Source: Adiantum capillus-veneris (Eukaryota > Streptophyta > Polypodiopsida > Polypodiales > Pteridaceae). From it: a stretch of 64,000 nt of DNA. The stretch covers positions 75,994,676-76,058,675 of the forward strand of contig CM043969.1 in the NCBI GenBank assembly GCA_014529385.2, given 5' to 3'. Shown here piece by piece: positions 44,000 through 56,514 of this stretch (the first letter of the stretch is position 1; each line of letters begins with the position of its first letter). The notes beneath the pieces were generated by a model that was not told the origin of the DNA, did not search any database, and saw only the letters and a program-made list of their open reading frames with translations. A program made the translations under genes and the position numbers.

Positions 44000-45180
44000 T
44001 ATGTGGATGCCCATTGTGTGCATGACTACTAACCATGTACACATTAACTCCCATACTCTTCATACATCTATGCAATAAAGGTAAAACACACACTTCTCCT
44101 TCTTAGAGTGGTGTTTCCCCCAATAGAATCTCGCACTTCTTCCTCCCCTTCCCACATGCACGCATGATAACATGCCCTTCAATCGCATGATAGAGACTTC
44201 CTTCCCTCCCCTCTCCTTGCACGAGAAGCGCCGTGTAAACGCTTGTAGGAGAAGCATTTAGTTTTGAAAGGCTTTTCTTAGATCTGCAGGAAAAACAAAA
44301 ATTCTTTCTTGAAACTTTTGGAGAAGGGGGACTAAGGCTTAAGCAATCTCGAGGATAATATAAACCCTATGTTTCAAGCAGTTCCTATTATTAACTTTCT
44401 ATGGTGTCACATATGCAATGTATGCATAACTTAAATGACGTCGCTAACTTGTACAACATCCAAAGTAGATATAATTGGTGTAGCTTCCTCATACTCCAGT
44501 GGTGCGCCAGGTTGTTGGGAACGGTCTCATGGTCATTCATCGCTTGATTTTGAACTCTCTTATGTGGTGTCATAGCATATGGAAGTGGAAGTGTTGAAAT
44601 TTGAAGTCAAAAAGCAAGGAGAGCAGGTTTTGAACAGAGTTGAAGAAGAAATTACTTTCAATGGTCAACAATTCTTACCAAATATTTGCAAAGGAAGAAG
44701 AAAATGAGGCGTACAACCTATTGAAAATAAGGTATGATAATTAATCTCTTGACATTGCATGAGCAATTGAAGGAGAAGATTCAAATAGTAAATGCTGAGA
44801 AGGAAACTCATGATGTGCAAAAAATTGTAGGAGAAGATCACAGCACAACTGGTCAAGGTGACTTCTTGACTTTGGTTCAAGCAGCAAAGCAAGAGAAACT
44901 TGAGGAGAAAGAGAAGTTGCAAGAACTAAATTAAGGGTAGTACAAACAATTATAGAAGTTGTGGAGGAAATTCTTTGAGAAGACTCGGGTAGAATTTAAG
45001 CCCGGAATTTAGTTGAAACTCAGGAACAGAATTCAAGTGAAGTATAAGAGCACAAGTCAAAAGAAATGCAAGAACTTGATGTAGTGATTAGTGGTGTATG
45101 AAGTGTCTAAATATTTGGAGCTTCCTTTTGGGAAGGTGTCAAAGTCAGGCATTGACATGATTGACTAAACAGTGTTTTTG
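44000..45180. other. Unrecognised DNA
   Basis: No domain recognised. An ORF at 44,734-44,934 is Lys/Glu-rich without further features. Confidence 0.35.
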
Positions 45181-45182
45181 AA

Positions 45183-45958
45183 TAGTAACAATTTAATAGT
45201 GGTAGAAGGGGTAGGTTTCATGTAAGATTGCACCTTGGATTCAATTCGAGGCTCTGCAAACCATGTGATTCTTGCTTTCTATTTTTGTGTATCGAAGGGA
45301 TGTATGGGAGTTGTGAGTACTCCACCCTCACACAATCTATCACTACACTACCGCAGGTGCATTCACAGGTGAACCCGCACCGCACAGCTTCCACACTGGC
45401 GTGCTCTTCAACTAGTATTGAAGCATAGGGGGAGTGGCAACGGAAACCTTGACCTTGCATCATGGAGAGTGAAGAAAAAGCAACAAAAACCTTGACATTG
45501 CATCATGGAGAGCAAAGAAAAAGCAATATCAAGATTTTTTTGTAGCTCGTTTTTGCCATTTTCAGGCTTTGAAACACTATTTTTTGCATATCTCTATCAA
45601 GTCGGATGGATATGATTCAAGAGTCTAGGCTAGGATTTCGGCACGTTCTAGATGTGATGGCATTGTCTATTTTTTGAAATTTTGATAAAAAATACAACAG
45701 GTGCAATCGCAATAGGCCTTGTTTGGCACTTTGGCCAAAAAGAACTATTTTTGGTGTATCTCTCACACTCAAACTCAGATCTATATGATCTAAGAGTCCA
45801 CCCCAAGGTTTCTCAATGTTCTAAACACGGTGGAAATATCAAATTTTTGAAATTATAAATGCTAAATTTTTCGCAACAACATGTAGTAACTTCTATGCAT
45901 AGACTTTTTGACATTTATACTCCTACACTGCAGAGCTTTGTTTGCGTCTTTGGATATA
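45183..45958. other. Decayed repeat DNA flanking the solo LTR
   Basis: The segment 45,310-45,410 shares GTGAGTACTCCAC and GGCGTGCTCTTCA landmarks with 50,273-50,365. A 44-bp unit containing CCTTGAC.TTGCATCATGGAGAG is duplicated at about 45,447-45,530. No gene recognised. Confidence 0.45.
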
Positions 45959-46358
45959 TGTCATAATAACTAATATCTAATTCTCCTAATGCTTTTCTCA
46001 TGTTAAACTGATCATTTAATATGGGGAAGTCACAAGGGAGGAAAAGCTAGAATAGTGGTTAAAGCTGGCAAACCGGCCACAGTAGGGATCCAAAGGAGGG
46101 AAAATAGGGATCGATAGGGGGGGCCATCTGCAAAAGAGCAATGTGCAAAAATGGGCTCCAAAGACCTTAGGGTTTAGCCCATCAAGACTTCCAAAATGCT
46201 AAGGTTCCAAAATTCAAAGGTAAATCCAAATGGTCAAGCTTAGTGGAATTGGACATGTGATGACCAAAAAGTCTTCAAGTGGTCCTAGATAGGAGGGCGC
46301 GAGCCCTAAAGGTCCCTGGGGAAGAGACAGAAAGGGGAAGAGACAGAAAAGGTGAGAG

Positions 46359-46405
<47 letters not shown>

Positions 46406-47555
46406 TCCAAAGCTTCCCTTTACACAAAGGGCATAATGGACACATGCCAGCTCCCTAGCCCAATTGCCCACAAGGTGCACTTAAATCCTATTGGATGGCC
46501 ATAGAGGTGGATTAATGAGAATTAGGTTAGAGTAAATCTAGTTTAATTCATTTAAAAACACTTAATAAAAGAACCAATAAGAATTAAGCTCTCTAGAAGA
46601 CTATTGGTCAGTCTCCCAAGGGGTCCAATGAGCATTCAGCTATTGGCCAAAAGACAAAGGGTGCAATAAGAGTTTAATTACATTATTTAATTACCTAAAG
46701 CTCTCACAAAGGGGGAAAGGGAGACACATGTCACAAAGCTATCACTTATGATTCTCAATGATGATTGGCTAAGCTTTGCAGGGTCCAATGGGGTGCCAAC
46801 ATGAGTAAATTGCAAGAGGGGTCGACTAAGAGAGAGAGGGGGACTGATTTTGGCAAGGCATTATCACACACACACACACACAATCTCATGTGTGAAGCAA
46901 GAAGACTCTCTCTCTCCTTCTCAAGCTTTAATGGAAAGCTCATCATCTACTCCAAGCTTGTGAGAAGGGAGGCCTACACCAACAACTCTTGGCTTTGTGA
47001 TGCAAATCCAACCAAGAGCCAAGCTCCAATGCATGCTCATCTCCTCTACCATGCTAATTACTAAGCTATGCTAAGCTATTATGAGTGATTATGTGAGGAG
47101 ATATACTTCTTTCTCGTAAGACTACTCCTTCTTCCTCTCAATCTAGTCTCATACCCCGCAAGCTCTCACCATCTTCGAAGGTGTGTGAGGTCTTGGGTCT
47201 GAGACCGTGAGGGAATTGATGTTGTGTTTTATAAGTGTGTGCATGGTGCTTGAAGCTTCCATCTTCATCGCACCATCAAGTTATTGAAGGAACACAAAGT
47301 ATTGTATTGTAAAATGTCTCCCTTGATGGGGGAAACCTATAATACAAGAATTCGGTCCTCAACTATTGTCAATAGCTTAATTTCTCTCTCTTTTGAAGTA
47401 TTGTTCATGCCTATGTAACTAGGTGTTATGCTTTTTGTTGCTCTCTCCATCCAAGCACTCTTGTTATGCTCATTAGGAATTTATTCTAATGAAATGCTCA
47501 CTATGTTTATGCTATTTTCCGCTACACACAAGTTACTAGGCCATTAAATGTTACA
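45959..47555 (+). mobile_element. Solo LTR of the chromovirus family, 1,597 bp
   Basis: Starts TGTCATAATAACTAATATC and ends TGTTACA, homologous over its whole length to the long LTR form of copy C. It has no polypurine tract on the left and no primer site on the right. The 5 bp on each side are ATATA and ATATG, a near-perfect target duplication (4 of 5). This fits a full element reduced to one LTR by intra-element recombination. It contains CA arrays at 46,361-46,404 and 46,866-46,882. Confidence 0.9.
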
Positions 47556-47559
47556 ATAT

Positions 47560-50145
47560 GTATGTCACATTGCAGTGCTATTTGAAGGATGATTTACCTT
47601 GATTTTTTGTATGAAAGTGTTGATTTGGTATGTGTCTTCTGGATTGATACACATCCAAATGCGGTTTTGTGTGCATTGAGACTATGTGGGATTTCAAAGA
47701 GGTTGCAACACTTGATTTAGTGCTCCTTGATTATGCATGTACATGTGAATATAGATTGAGCTAGTTACAACTCACATGTGATATGGATTCACAAGTATAT
47801 GGGTTACAAATAGGGTGAGTTTTCCGGAGAGCTACTCATGTGGGAGTGAGCTTTGTTGTTGCTACTTACCATGCTCATGTGGACTTGTGATTTGAGACGG
47901 TTTTGTCTCTGATAGATGTATGCACTTTGTTCAACCGGTAATTTGTCTTGATTCTCTTCATCATATTTGAAGAGCTTTTAGTCATTTTGACTTGATGTAT
48001 AAAAAATGGTGAATGAGAGATTTGATTTCTGATTATGCACGTAGCCTAGTTGGCTTCACAAGTTTTGTGAATGCAACTATCTGTGAGATTTTTTGAGATT
48101 TTGCTCAAATTATAGGGGAAATACTATCAGATCTTCTCAACAATTCCTGCCATAATTTCTACGTATTTGTAGTGTACTCTCTAATGCTTTAGTGGTCAAG
48201 TGTGACATCTACTTTGATAGCGATTGCGTTTGACTCTCAAGAATAGGTTTTAAGTCACTTTCATTGGTGTTCTTGTATCCACTCTCCCAAAAGTGAGAAT
48301 TGTGTATGTTCATTGTGGCTACAAGTTACAGGTTATGCACTACTTCTAATATAGGTAGTCACAAGTTACAGGTTTTACAGGTTTCTTTGGTAGAGCTCAA
48401 TGTAGTTATGATTGTGTAGAGGTCGAGGAGATCTCCCACTTTGGCATCATTGATGTACTTTATGGTTAAGATTTTGATGAATTTACAAGGGAGACTCTGT
48501 CATATTCCTTCGAGGATTCTCACCATACACCTTTTGATGCATTTGCGGATTTTGTTTCTTAACATCCATCTAGTAGATATATACAAAGATGACACATGAG
48601 AGACGGAAGTCTCTCATGAGCCATCTATTTAGTAGATATATAAAGATATGACTTGTAAGAGAAAAAAGTCTCTCATGAGTTATTTATTTAGCAGATATAT
48701 ACAGAGATGACTCGTGAGAAACAAAAGTCTTGTTCATGCCGATACTTGCATTGTGGGCATTGTGGTCACACAAGGCACATTAGGCGTTATTGATTTCCAT
48801 GTATGAGGCACTGGTAGGGATGATGTGAGATGTGAAGATGGTTTTGACACATGCTAGAGAGGTATCTCAGTATGCCAGTGACGATGATGTCATGTTTACG
48901 TCTAGCATTCCTCATGCTTATATGTCCTAACATAGGTGACACCTCTAGACGAGGATGCAATCTTCCACATCACACCATGCCATGAGTGGTTTAGCACTTT
49001 ATCTAGTGGGAGGCCTAGTTGTGTGCACTTGGCTGATGGTTCTGGCGTTTGACATTGCAAGAGCTAGAGCTGTATGCTTGTCATTACCTAGTGGTGCATC
49101 TTTTACACTACGACATGCACGTTATGTTCCTAAGTTTGCACATAGTTTGATATCAATGAGACAGCTAGCAGATTTTGGTTAGCATGTACTGCTTTGAGAG
49201 CAATCTTTGCAAATTTGTTGCAAATTGCTTGTGATTGTGAAAGGAGATAGATATGGCTTTGTCACTCATTAGACGCATCTAAGGTTCGAGACGGTTTGTG
49301 TGATTGAATCATTGCTTGTGATTGTTAGAGGAGCTAGATATGGCTTTGTCACATCATTGGACGCATATGAGGTTCGAGACGGTCTGGTCTTGATTGCATA
49401 ATTGACATGTGGTATGCGAGAGAGAGAACGTTTCTCATTCGTGAGTGAGCTCCAATATGCTCATGAGAGAAAGCATGTATTTGCGCATGACATGTCAGTG
49501 GACTTTATAGAGGTAGAGGTGGAGCGAGATTGCTTCGATGAGACACATCAAGTGTCATCAAAGGTAAAGCAAGTTTTCTCCCTAGAGACACACACGAAGA
49601 TGACGAGCATGGAGTTCTTTCATATGCTCATGCTAGAGGCTGATGCATTGATGCCAGGATACAAAGTTCCACCTATGGATGAGAGGACATATTCATCCAA
49701 GTGTTGGCAATGACACATCTGGACTTGATGAGTAGTCCTGATGATGTAGTGTATGCAGACAGCACTGAAGAGGCTAGCACAGCCAGAGTCATGTAGATTT
49801 TGTCAGCATCCAAGCGTCTCATGTATAACCTACTACTGTCGAGGTCCATTCTAGCAGTTGTAGTGTGAGCATTTGCAGCACAGATTGTCAGTCTTACGAT
49901 GACTAACACTAGCATGATGCATTGTGGAGCTATGCAAACCAGTAGAGAGATGTTTGTAATATTTGCATGTAGGCTCTAGCATGGATTCGCACGCTCGCAT
50001 ATCACTAGAGCCGATATGGTTGCATGTAGATCGAGTGAGTGAGCGAGTGGGCATAGGGTAAGAGAGTCTCTCACCCATTTCTTGTACATACTAGTAGTTT
50101 AGCTAGTAGGATGCACTTAACGGCACATTCATTGTTAAGTGGGAG
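47560..50145 (+). pseudogene. Ty1/copia polyprotein relic, copy 2
   Basis: Paralogue of the relic at 8.3-9.9 kb. A decayed zinc-knuckle segment near 48,730-48,790 matches its counterpart. The ORF 48,955-49,182 has VCLSLPSGASFTLRHARYVP followed by SLISMRQLADFG, typical of the copia protease/GAG-pre-integrase junction. A tandem duplication of about 85-90 bp with GGTTCGAGACGGT lies at about 49,226-49,395. The ORF 49,402-49,713 matches relic 1 (FF.MLMLEA block). The body ends in AAGTGGGAG at 50,137-50,145. No reverse transcriptase is present. Confidence 0.6.
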
Positions 50146-50330
50146 TATTGGGGTAAAGGCATCATATGCCTTGCCTCGAGGTCAAACATCTATGTTCAAT
50201 CATCCATTGACTTCACTAACCACTGACCTTATTCTTTCTACATAAAAGAATAAGGGGTCTCACCAATTTAGTAGTGAGTACTCCACGCATGCACATTCAC
50301 TCACTGCACGTTCACCCACATCACGCAGCT
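50146..50330 (+). mobile_element. Putative 3' LTR start of copia relic 2
   Basis: Follows the polypurine tract and resembles 9,951-10,040. The right end is unclear because the sequence merges into a minus-strand integrase relic near 50,335. Confidence 0.4.
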
Positions 50331-50334
50331 TTTG

Positions 50335-51110
50335 CATTGGCGTGCTCTTCACTTCCACCCATTTTGTATAATAATCTATTGCCACCAAAATATACTTATC
50401 GCTTGTATATCTTACAACTGGTTTTATTGGCCCTACAAAGTCAAGGCCTCGCTTTTGAAATGGTTCAAGGGAAGGATTAGTTGCAATGGCATTCTATATG
50501 CATCCAAGTGTTTGTCATCCCTTTGGCATATAAAACATGCCTTCACATATTCATGGGCAAATTATTTGCAATTAATATCCTTGGAAAGTGGCCATCTGTA
50601 TCACCTGCATATGCTTCAGTCTATCCTTTGTTCAAACTTTGGTGCACATCTTCTCAATATTTGATCAAGTCCCCTTTTGTAAGGCACTCCCATGACTAGT
50701 GAAAATGATTTACTTTTCAATGCCAAATTCTTCCTTTTGTCCATTGCATCCCCTCAAGAAGAACTCCCCTAAATTAGAAACAACAATATGTCCTCATACC
50801 AAGCATCGTATGAGTCTACCAATTTAATTGGAAACAAGTCTGAATAAGGTAACCCATTTATTGGTTCGATTGCGGCTTCCCCATGTCCAATCTGGTCAAA
50901 TAATCAACAACAACATGTTCTTGTCCTCGGTTATAGAACAGTGAGTAATAATCAAACTAATGCATCAACAAAAACCCATATGGACAATCTCCATGAAAGG
51001 TGGGTTTGTTAATCAAATAAATTGAAGCTTGATGATCCACATGAATCGCCACTTACTTACTAACAAGTAATGCCTCAATTTTGCAATATAAAAATCATCC
51101 CAAAATATTA
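50335..51110 (-). pseudogene. Tat/Athila-like gypsy integrase relic
   Basis: Minus-strand translation between stops gives, in order, DQIGHGEAAIEPINGL, a SYDAWYEDI segment, ALKSKSFSLVMGVPYKRGLD, LRRCAP, an FAHEYVKACFICQRDDK zinc-finger part, and LVGPIKPVV with [16 protein letters not shown]. This order and wording are typical of the RNase H-integrase junction of Tat/Athila gypsy elements. Frameshifts and stops make it non-functional. It is truncated on the left at about 50,335. Confidence 0.7.
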
Positions 51111-51603
51111 TCTTACATTTATTGTGTAATTCTTCTCCACAGGTGTCAAGAGCCTACGAGCATAACAGATTGGTTTAAACTAGCCTTTTTCTACTTCATG
51201 CATGAGTATTGTTCCCACTATTGCATGTGATACATTTATAAAAAAATGGAAACTCAAATACCTAGTGATCATCTCAGGTCCATAGTGGATTGGAAGGCCA
51301 TTTCAGAACTCGTATCATAGTATAATGCAAAGTCCTCTTCAAAGACTATTGACAATATTTCTCCTTGGTTAACACTCTCTCCTGTCAATCCCTGACTCTC
51401 CAAACCTCTAACCAATCGTCCTAGTACACGACCATAACTAGGCTTCATAAATTGCAATTTACCACTGCATTTTAAGGCTAACTTGGCTTGTTTGACTACC
51501 AAGTGCTCGTTAACCTCCCGTTAACCTATACCAATTTTTTTGGTTCCAATCTACTTTCAAGCACCACCCTCTCCAACAATGCTTCAAATTTGTAATGAAA
51601 ACC
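51111..51603 (-). other. Decayed DNA between Tat-like relic and chromovirus copy C
   Basis: A 77-codon minus ORF (51,269-51,502) is without a recognised domain. The last five bases, AAACC (51,599-51,603), are the left target duplication of copy C. Confidence 0.45.
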
Positions 51604-52692
51604 TGTAACATTTAATGCACTAGTAACTTGTGTGTAGCGGGAATTGATAACATAGTGAGCATTTCATTAAGAACAAGTTCCTAATGAGGATAGAGAGAGT
51701 ACTTAATTTGAGAAAGCAACATAGCAATTTACACCTAGCTAATTTGGCATTGACAATACTTGAAAACAGAGAGAAATAGAACAATTGACAACAACTGAGG
51801 ATCGGATTTACATGGAGCCGGTCCCCCCTCCATAAAGGCTTTGTATTAAAGCTTCTCCCATCAAAGGAGACTTTTGTACAATACAATTCTTGTGTTCCTT
51901 GACAAAACTCGTTCGTGCAATGGAGATGGAAGCTTCATGCACCAAATTATGTTTGAAAAACACACCTAGTGTCCCTAGCCTCAGTCCCAAGACCTCACAC
52001 ACTTCAAAAATGGTGAGAGCTAGTAGGGAATGAGGATAGATTGAAAGGAAGAAGAAGTATCTTACAAGAAAGAAGTATTCTCCTAACATAATCACTCTAA
52101 TAGCATAGCTTAGCTTAGTAGTTTGCACGGTAGAGGAGATGAGCATGCCATTGAAGCTTGGTTCTTGGTTGGATTTGCATTCCATAGCCAAGAGTTGTTG
52201 GTGTACGCCTCAATGCTTGGAGAAGGAGATGGAGTTCTTCTTGCACACATGAGTTGTGTGTATGTGTGGCAATGTGCTGGTAAAAAATGCAGCCCTCTCT
52301 CTCTTCTTGGTCGACCCCTCTTGCCATTTACTCTTGTTGGCCTCCCACTGGCTCCTGCAAGGTTTAGCCAATCACAAATTAGAAGCATAATTGATAGCCT
52401 TGTGACATGTGTCTCGTTGGACCTTTTAGTCTTCCTAGCCAATAGGAATCATGCAAGCCATTGGGCTGCTTGATGCTCATCATTAGACCCATTGGTAGAC
52501 TGTCCAATAGTCTTATGGGGATCTTAATTTCTAGTGGTTCTTTTATCAAGCATTTTAAAATATACTAATTTTACTATAGCCTAATTCTCATGGTCCACCT
52601 CTATGGCCATCCAATAGAATTTGAGGGAAGATTGCGCGCAACTAGCCTAAGAGTCTGCCATGTGTCTAGTATTCCCTTTGGGGGAAGCTTTG

Positions 52693-52732
<40 letters not shown>

Positions 52733-53105
52733 CTCTCTCCTCCCCTACTCTTAGGGCTCGCCCCCTCCTTGATAGGGATGTGGGAAGACTTTTGAGTCTT
52801 CCCTCCACCATCCAATTTTCCCAGCTTTGACCATTGGACTTTTCAATTAAAATTTTGGAACCTTAGCCTATGGAAGTCTTAATGGAGCTAAACCTTAGGT
52901 CTTTTAAGCTCCATTGATGCACATTGCTCTTTTGCAGACTTCCCCCCCTTTGGATCCCTACTTTCTCTCCTTTGGATCCCTACAAATTTCAGTCTGGCAG
53001 CCTCACAAATATTCTAGCTTTTACTCCCCTGATACTTCCCCATATTAAATGATCAGTTTAACATGAGAAATCATTTGGGAGAATTGGATATTAGTTTTTA
53101 TGACA
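51604..53105 (-). mobile_element. Copy C 3' LTR (1,502 bp)
   Basis: On the plus strand it reads TGTAACATTTAATG...TTTTTATGACA. The inner side meets the polypurine tract (TTACCTCTCTCTTGAAATC, 53,106-53,124). Contains a GT array at about 52,696-52,731. Confidence 0.93.
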
Positions 53106-53449
53106 TTACCTCTCTCTTGAAATCATAGTCATCCTCGACTATGAGGTAGAGAAGATAAAGCCTAATCATTAGTCCGTTTGCTAGCGGGTAGAGGACCATT
53201 CCAAAATGGATGACTAGTCCATTTGGTGCTTGAGAGACTTGGCTGCCGCAAGCATGTCTGCACATTAGTCCATATCAATCTTCCATAGTAGAGTGATAAA
53301 CTCTACTTGGTGTTCGGGAGACATCGTCTCCACAAACATGATCCTAAGCATGCATACTTATTAACATGTGCGCACAATAAAGAAAAGAGAGTCTTATAAG
53401 ACATAAAGTTTGTTCATTTATACGTATTTACATTTGCTTACTCTAGGGA

Positions 53450-54895
53450 ATCAATTGACAAGGTTTATGTTAGCCTTTAATTGTATGCCCTGCATCCATC
53501 TAGCATCTTCAAAAGGATAATTTTTAAACTTGATAAGATATTGTCGGATAGTCTTACCGCCTCTCAATACCTTGTCTTCATGTCGGAGAATGGACTCGGG
53601 CTGAGCACCTCTTCTTGGTCCTCAATCTCCAGTGGGTCTTCAATGGTTTCTTCTTGAGGTGGCTCTCCTTTGTAAGGCTTTAGGAGGCTCATGTGGAAAG
53701 CATTGTGTATGAGCCAATGCTTGTGCAAATTGAGTTGATAGGTCATCTCATTCATTGGCCTAAGAATCTAAAAGGGACCATAGTACCTTTTTGCTAACTT
53801 AGCATAGTACTTTTGGTGTCCTGTAGGATTCTTGCCCGTCGTGTGCCTTAATAGAGCCTTGGGAAACTTAAGCAAGACCCAATCATTTTGTTTAAAGGCT
53901 AGAGCTCTTCTGTGCTTATCGAGTGCAGCCTTTTACCTTTGCTGAGAGATGGATATAGCATCCTTAATCTTATGAAAAGATTCTTGCAGGTCTCGGCTAT
54001 ATTCATCTACAATGAAGATCTTCCCATGTACCTTGAGTTCATGGGACTTTTTGATCTTCCCTCTATCACCTCAAAGGGTGATTTTCCCATGGAAGTATGT
54101 ACAGTGTTATTGTAAGCATACTCCACTAAAGGTAAATACTTCTCTCATTGGGACTTTTGATCTACTTCTGTGACATAAGCTTTTAGTAGATCAAGAATTG
54201 TTAGGCTAGTTGTTTCACTTTGACCATTCGTTTGGAAGGTGATAGGTCGAAGAGAAATTTAGCCTTGTACCTAAATTCTCAAAGAGACCCTTCCAGAAAT
54301 TATTGGTCATTCTAGGATCTCTATTCGACACTATGGACATTGGCAAGCCGTGATACTTGAAGATTTGTGATATAAAGAGGGTTGCCATTTGATGGGCCTT
54401 GATAGTCTTTTTGACAGGTATGAAATGCACTTGTTTGCTAAACCTATCTACTATTGTCCGTATTCCTGTATCCCTATGGATAGACTTGGGCAATACAAAG
54501 ATAAAATCCATGGATATGCTCTCCCACGGTGAATTAGGGATTGGCAAAGGTTGAAGCAATCCAGGTTGCTTCTCTCTATCAAACTTTATTTTTTGGCATA
54601 CCACACATTTTGAAACATACTCTTGTATGTTTGCGTTCATGGCAGGCCAATAGAAGTATGTTTCTATCCCTTTTAGGGTAGACTGAATCCCTCTATGCCC
54701 CGCATAAGGAGGATCATGAGATTCATACATTACTTTCTCATGTAGTGAGTTACTAACGCATAGTCTATTGCCATAGAGAAGATAATCATAGTCTATTACT
54801 AACGCATAGTCTATTCCCATAGTCTATTGCCATAGAGAAGATAACCATTTACCCTACAAGATAACCATCTTGTAGGGTAAATGGTTCTTCCTTCT
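53450..54895 (-). pseudogene. Copy C integrase and chromodomain
   Basis: The ORF 54,215-54,820 holds the zinc finger with the complete H..H..C..C (CVVCQK, unlike copies A and B) and the integrase core with MDFIF. The second catalytic aspartate is lost (SNRDPR instead of SDRDPR), and the QTDGQ region is broken. The ORF 53,564-53,755 carries the LLKPYKG tail before the chromodomain. A YYGPF-stop junction is shared with copies A and B. A 20-bp snap-back palindrome lies at 54,843-54,886. Confidence 0.85.
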
Positions 54896-54898
54896 TCC

Positions 54899-56200
54899 CT
54901 AGTGCAAGGCTGAAATCACATCTCTGAAATCCAGATCGATAGCGTACTCACCTATCATAGAAGATAGATCATTGTGAGTTGCTATGGATACCGCATACAC
55001 TCTCGATCGTCTTGAGAGTGTATCAGCCACTTGATTATGCTTGCCAGTAATGTGAGCAATATGAAAATGAAATTGCAAAAGGAAATTTTCCCACCTCATT
55101 TGTTTGTCGAAGAGCTTGGTCTACATCATGAAGTACTTAAGGCTTTGGTGATCCATTGGTAGAATGAAAGGAGTCCCCAATAAATAGTGCTTCCACGAGT
55201 CTAGAGCATGTAGACCTGCTTAAGAGTTCCTTCTCATATATCCCTAGAGCTTTCTCAACAGGGTCGAGCCTTTGACTTTCGTAGGCTATGGTGTGCCCTT
55301 CTTGAAGCAAAACAACTCCAAGGAAATCACCATAGGCATCTATTTAGCTACTCAATTATCTATTTAGCTACGTCATATTTCCTAACAGTATACCTAACAT
55401 TTTTCTTTGTTAGGTCATGTAATGGTCCCACGATTTGTGAGAACTTTTCTATGGAGCATCTATAGTATGCACACAGACCTATAAAGCTTCTTAGTTCATG
55501 CAGATTCCTTGGATTAGGCCATCCTTTTATTACCTCTAGCTTTGATGGGTCCATTTGGATGCCATCCTGAGAGATAATGTGACCTAAATACTGAATCTCT
55601 TGTAAGAAAAATTCACTTTTCTTTCGATTATATAAAGTTTATTCTCTCGTAAAACTTGAAATATTACATGGAGGTGCTGCTTGTGTTCGTCTAATGAATT
55701 AGAGTAGATGATTATATCATCAAAGAACACTCCAGTAAAGGTTCGGTGAGGCCTGAATAGCTTCTCCATCAAGCAGTTAAATGCGGTTGGTGCATTGGTC
55801 AAGCCAAAAGGCATGACAATGTACTCGTAAAGACCAAACGTAGTGTGAAACGCAATCTTTACAATGTCTTGATCAACTATCCAGATTTGATGGTAGCCAC
55901 TTTTTAGGTCAATCCTACTGAAGTAGGTTGACCCCTATAGTTTATCAAATAGGTCTTCTACCCGTGGAGCGGGAAACCTATTCTTGATAGTGATCCTATT
56001 TAGTGCTCTATAGTCACCACACATAAGATATGTACCATCTCTCTTTTGCACTAATAACACTTGTGAACAAAATGGAGATGAGCTAGGCCTAACCATGCCT
56101 TTCTCAACCAACTCATGCACTTGCCGCATAATCTCCTCTTGTTGAGCTTGAGAAACTTGATAAGGAGGTTTATTAGGTGGTGAGCTTCCAAGAAGAAGTT
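54899..56200 (-). pseudogene. Copy C reverse transcriptase and RNase H, broken
   Basis: Fragments in several frames: RT N-terminal part 55,935-56,129 (SSSPFCSQVLLVQK), palm 55,584-55,814 (MPFGLTNAPTAFN, FFDDIIIYS), thumb 55,360-55,554, RNase H tail 54,899-55,099. Between thumb and RNase H about 110 bp of element sequence are missing, and foreign filler sits at about 55,340-55,387. Confidence 0.85.
55348..55387 (+). repeat. Copia-LTR-end filler inside copy C
   Basis: These 40 bp match the last 41 bp of the copia LTR at 62,946-62,986 with about two differences and a 1-bp gap, ending exactly at the LTR terminal TAACA. They replace roughly 110 bp of chromovirus RNase H sequence. Confidence 0.85.
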
Positions 56201-56511
56201 CAACTGCATGGTCTTCATCCCCTCGTTGGGAGGTAGCTCACAAGGGATGTCGTCAATAAAAACATCTTGGAATCCCTTGAGGAAATTGGATAAGTCTAAT
56301 TCCTTTTGATTGTTTATATCTTCTTTTGCTAAAACATTAGGTTCATTTTGAGAATCTCTAACAAAAATTATGTACACGAAAATAGAGCTCTTTATTGACT
56401 TATTGAAAGCTTGCTTATGGACAATGGGTATGTTACTACCCAATTCCTTAGCATCTATATACATATCTTTTTCCTGAACCTAAAGTAGATTTGTCTTTCA
56501 GGAAATTTAAC

Positions 56512-56514
56512 ATT
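56512..56514 (-). other. Empty CACTA target site in copy C
   Basis: On the minus strand the sequence reads GCTACCAATGTTAAATTTCC, with a single AAT where copies A and B have CACTA sequence between two AAT. The surrounding protease and RT-spacer sequences are continuous. Confidence 0.92.
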
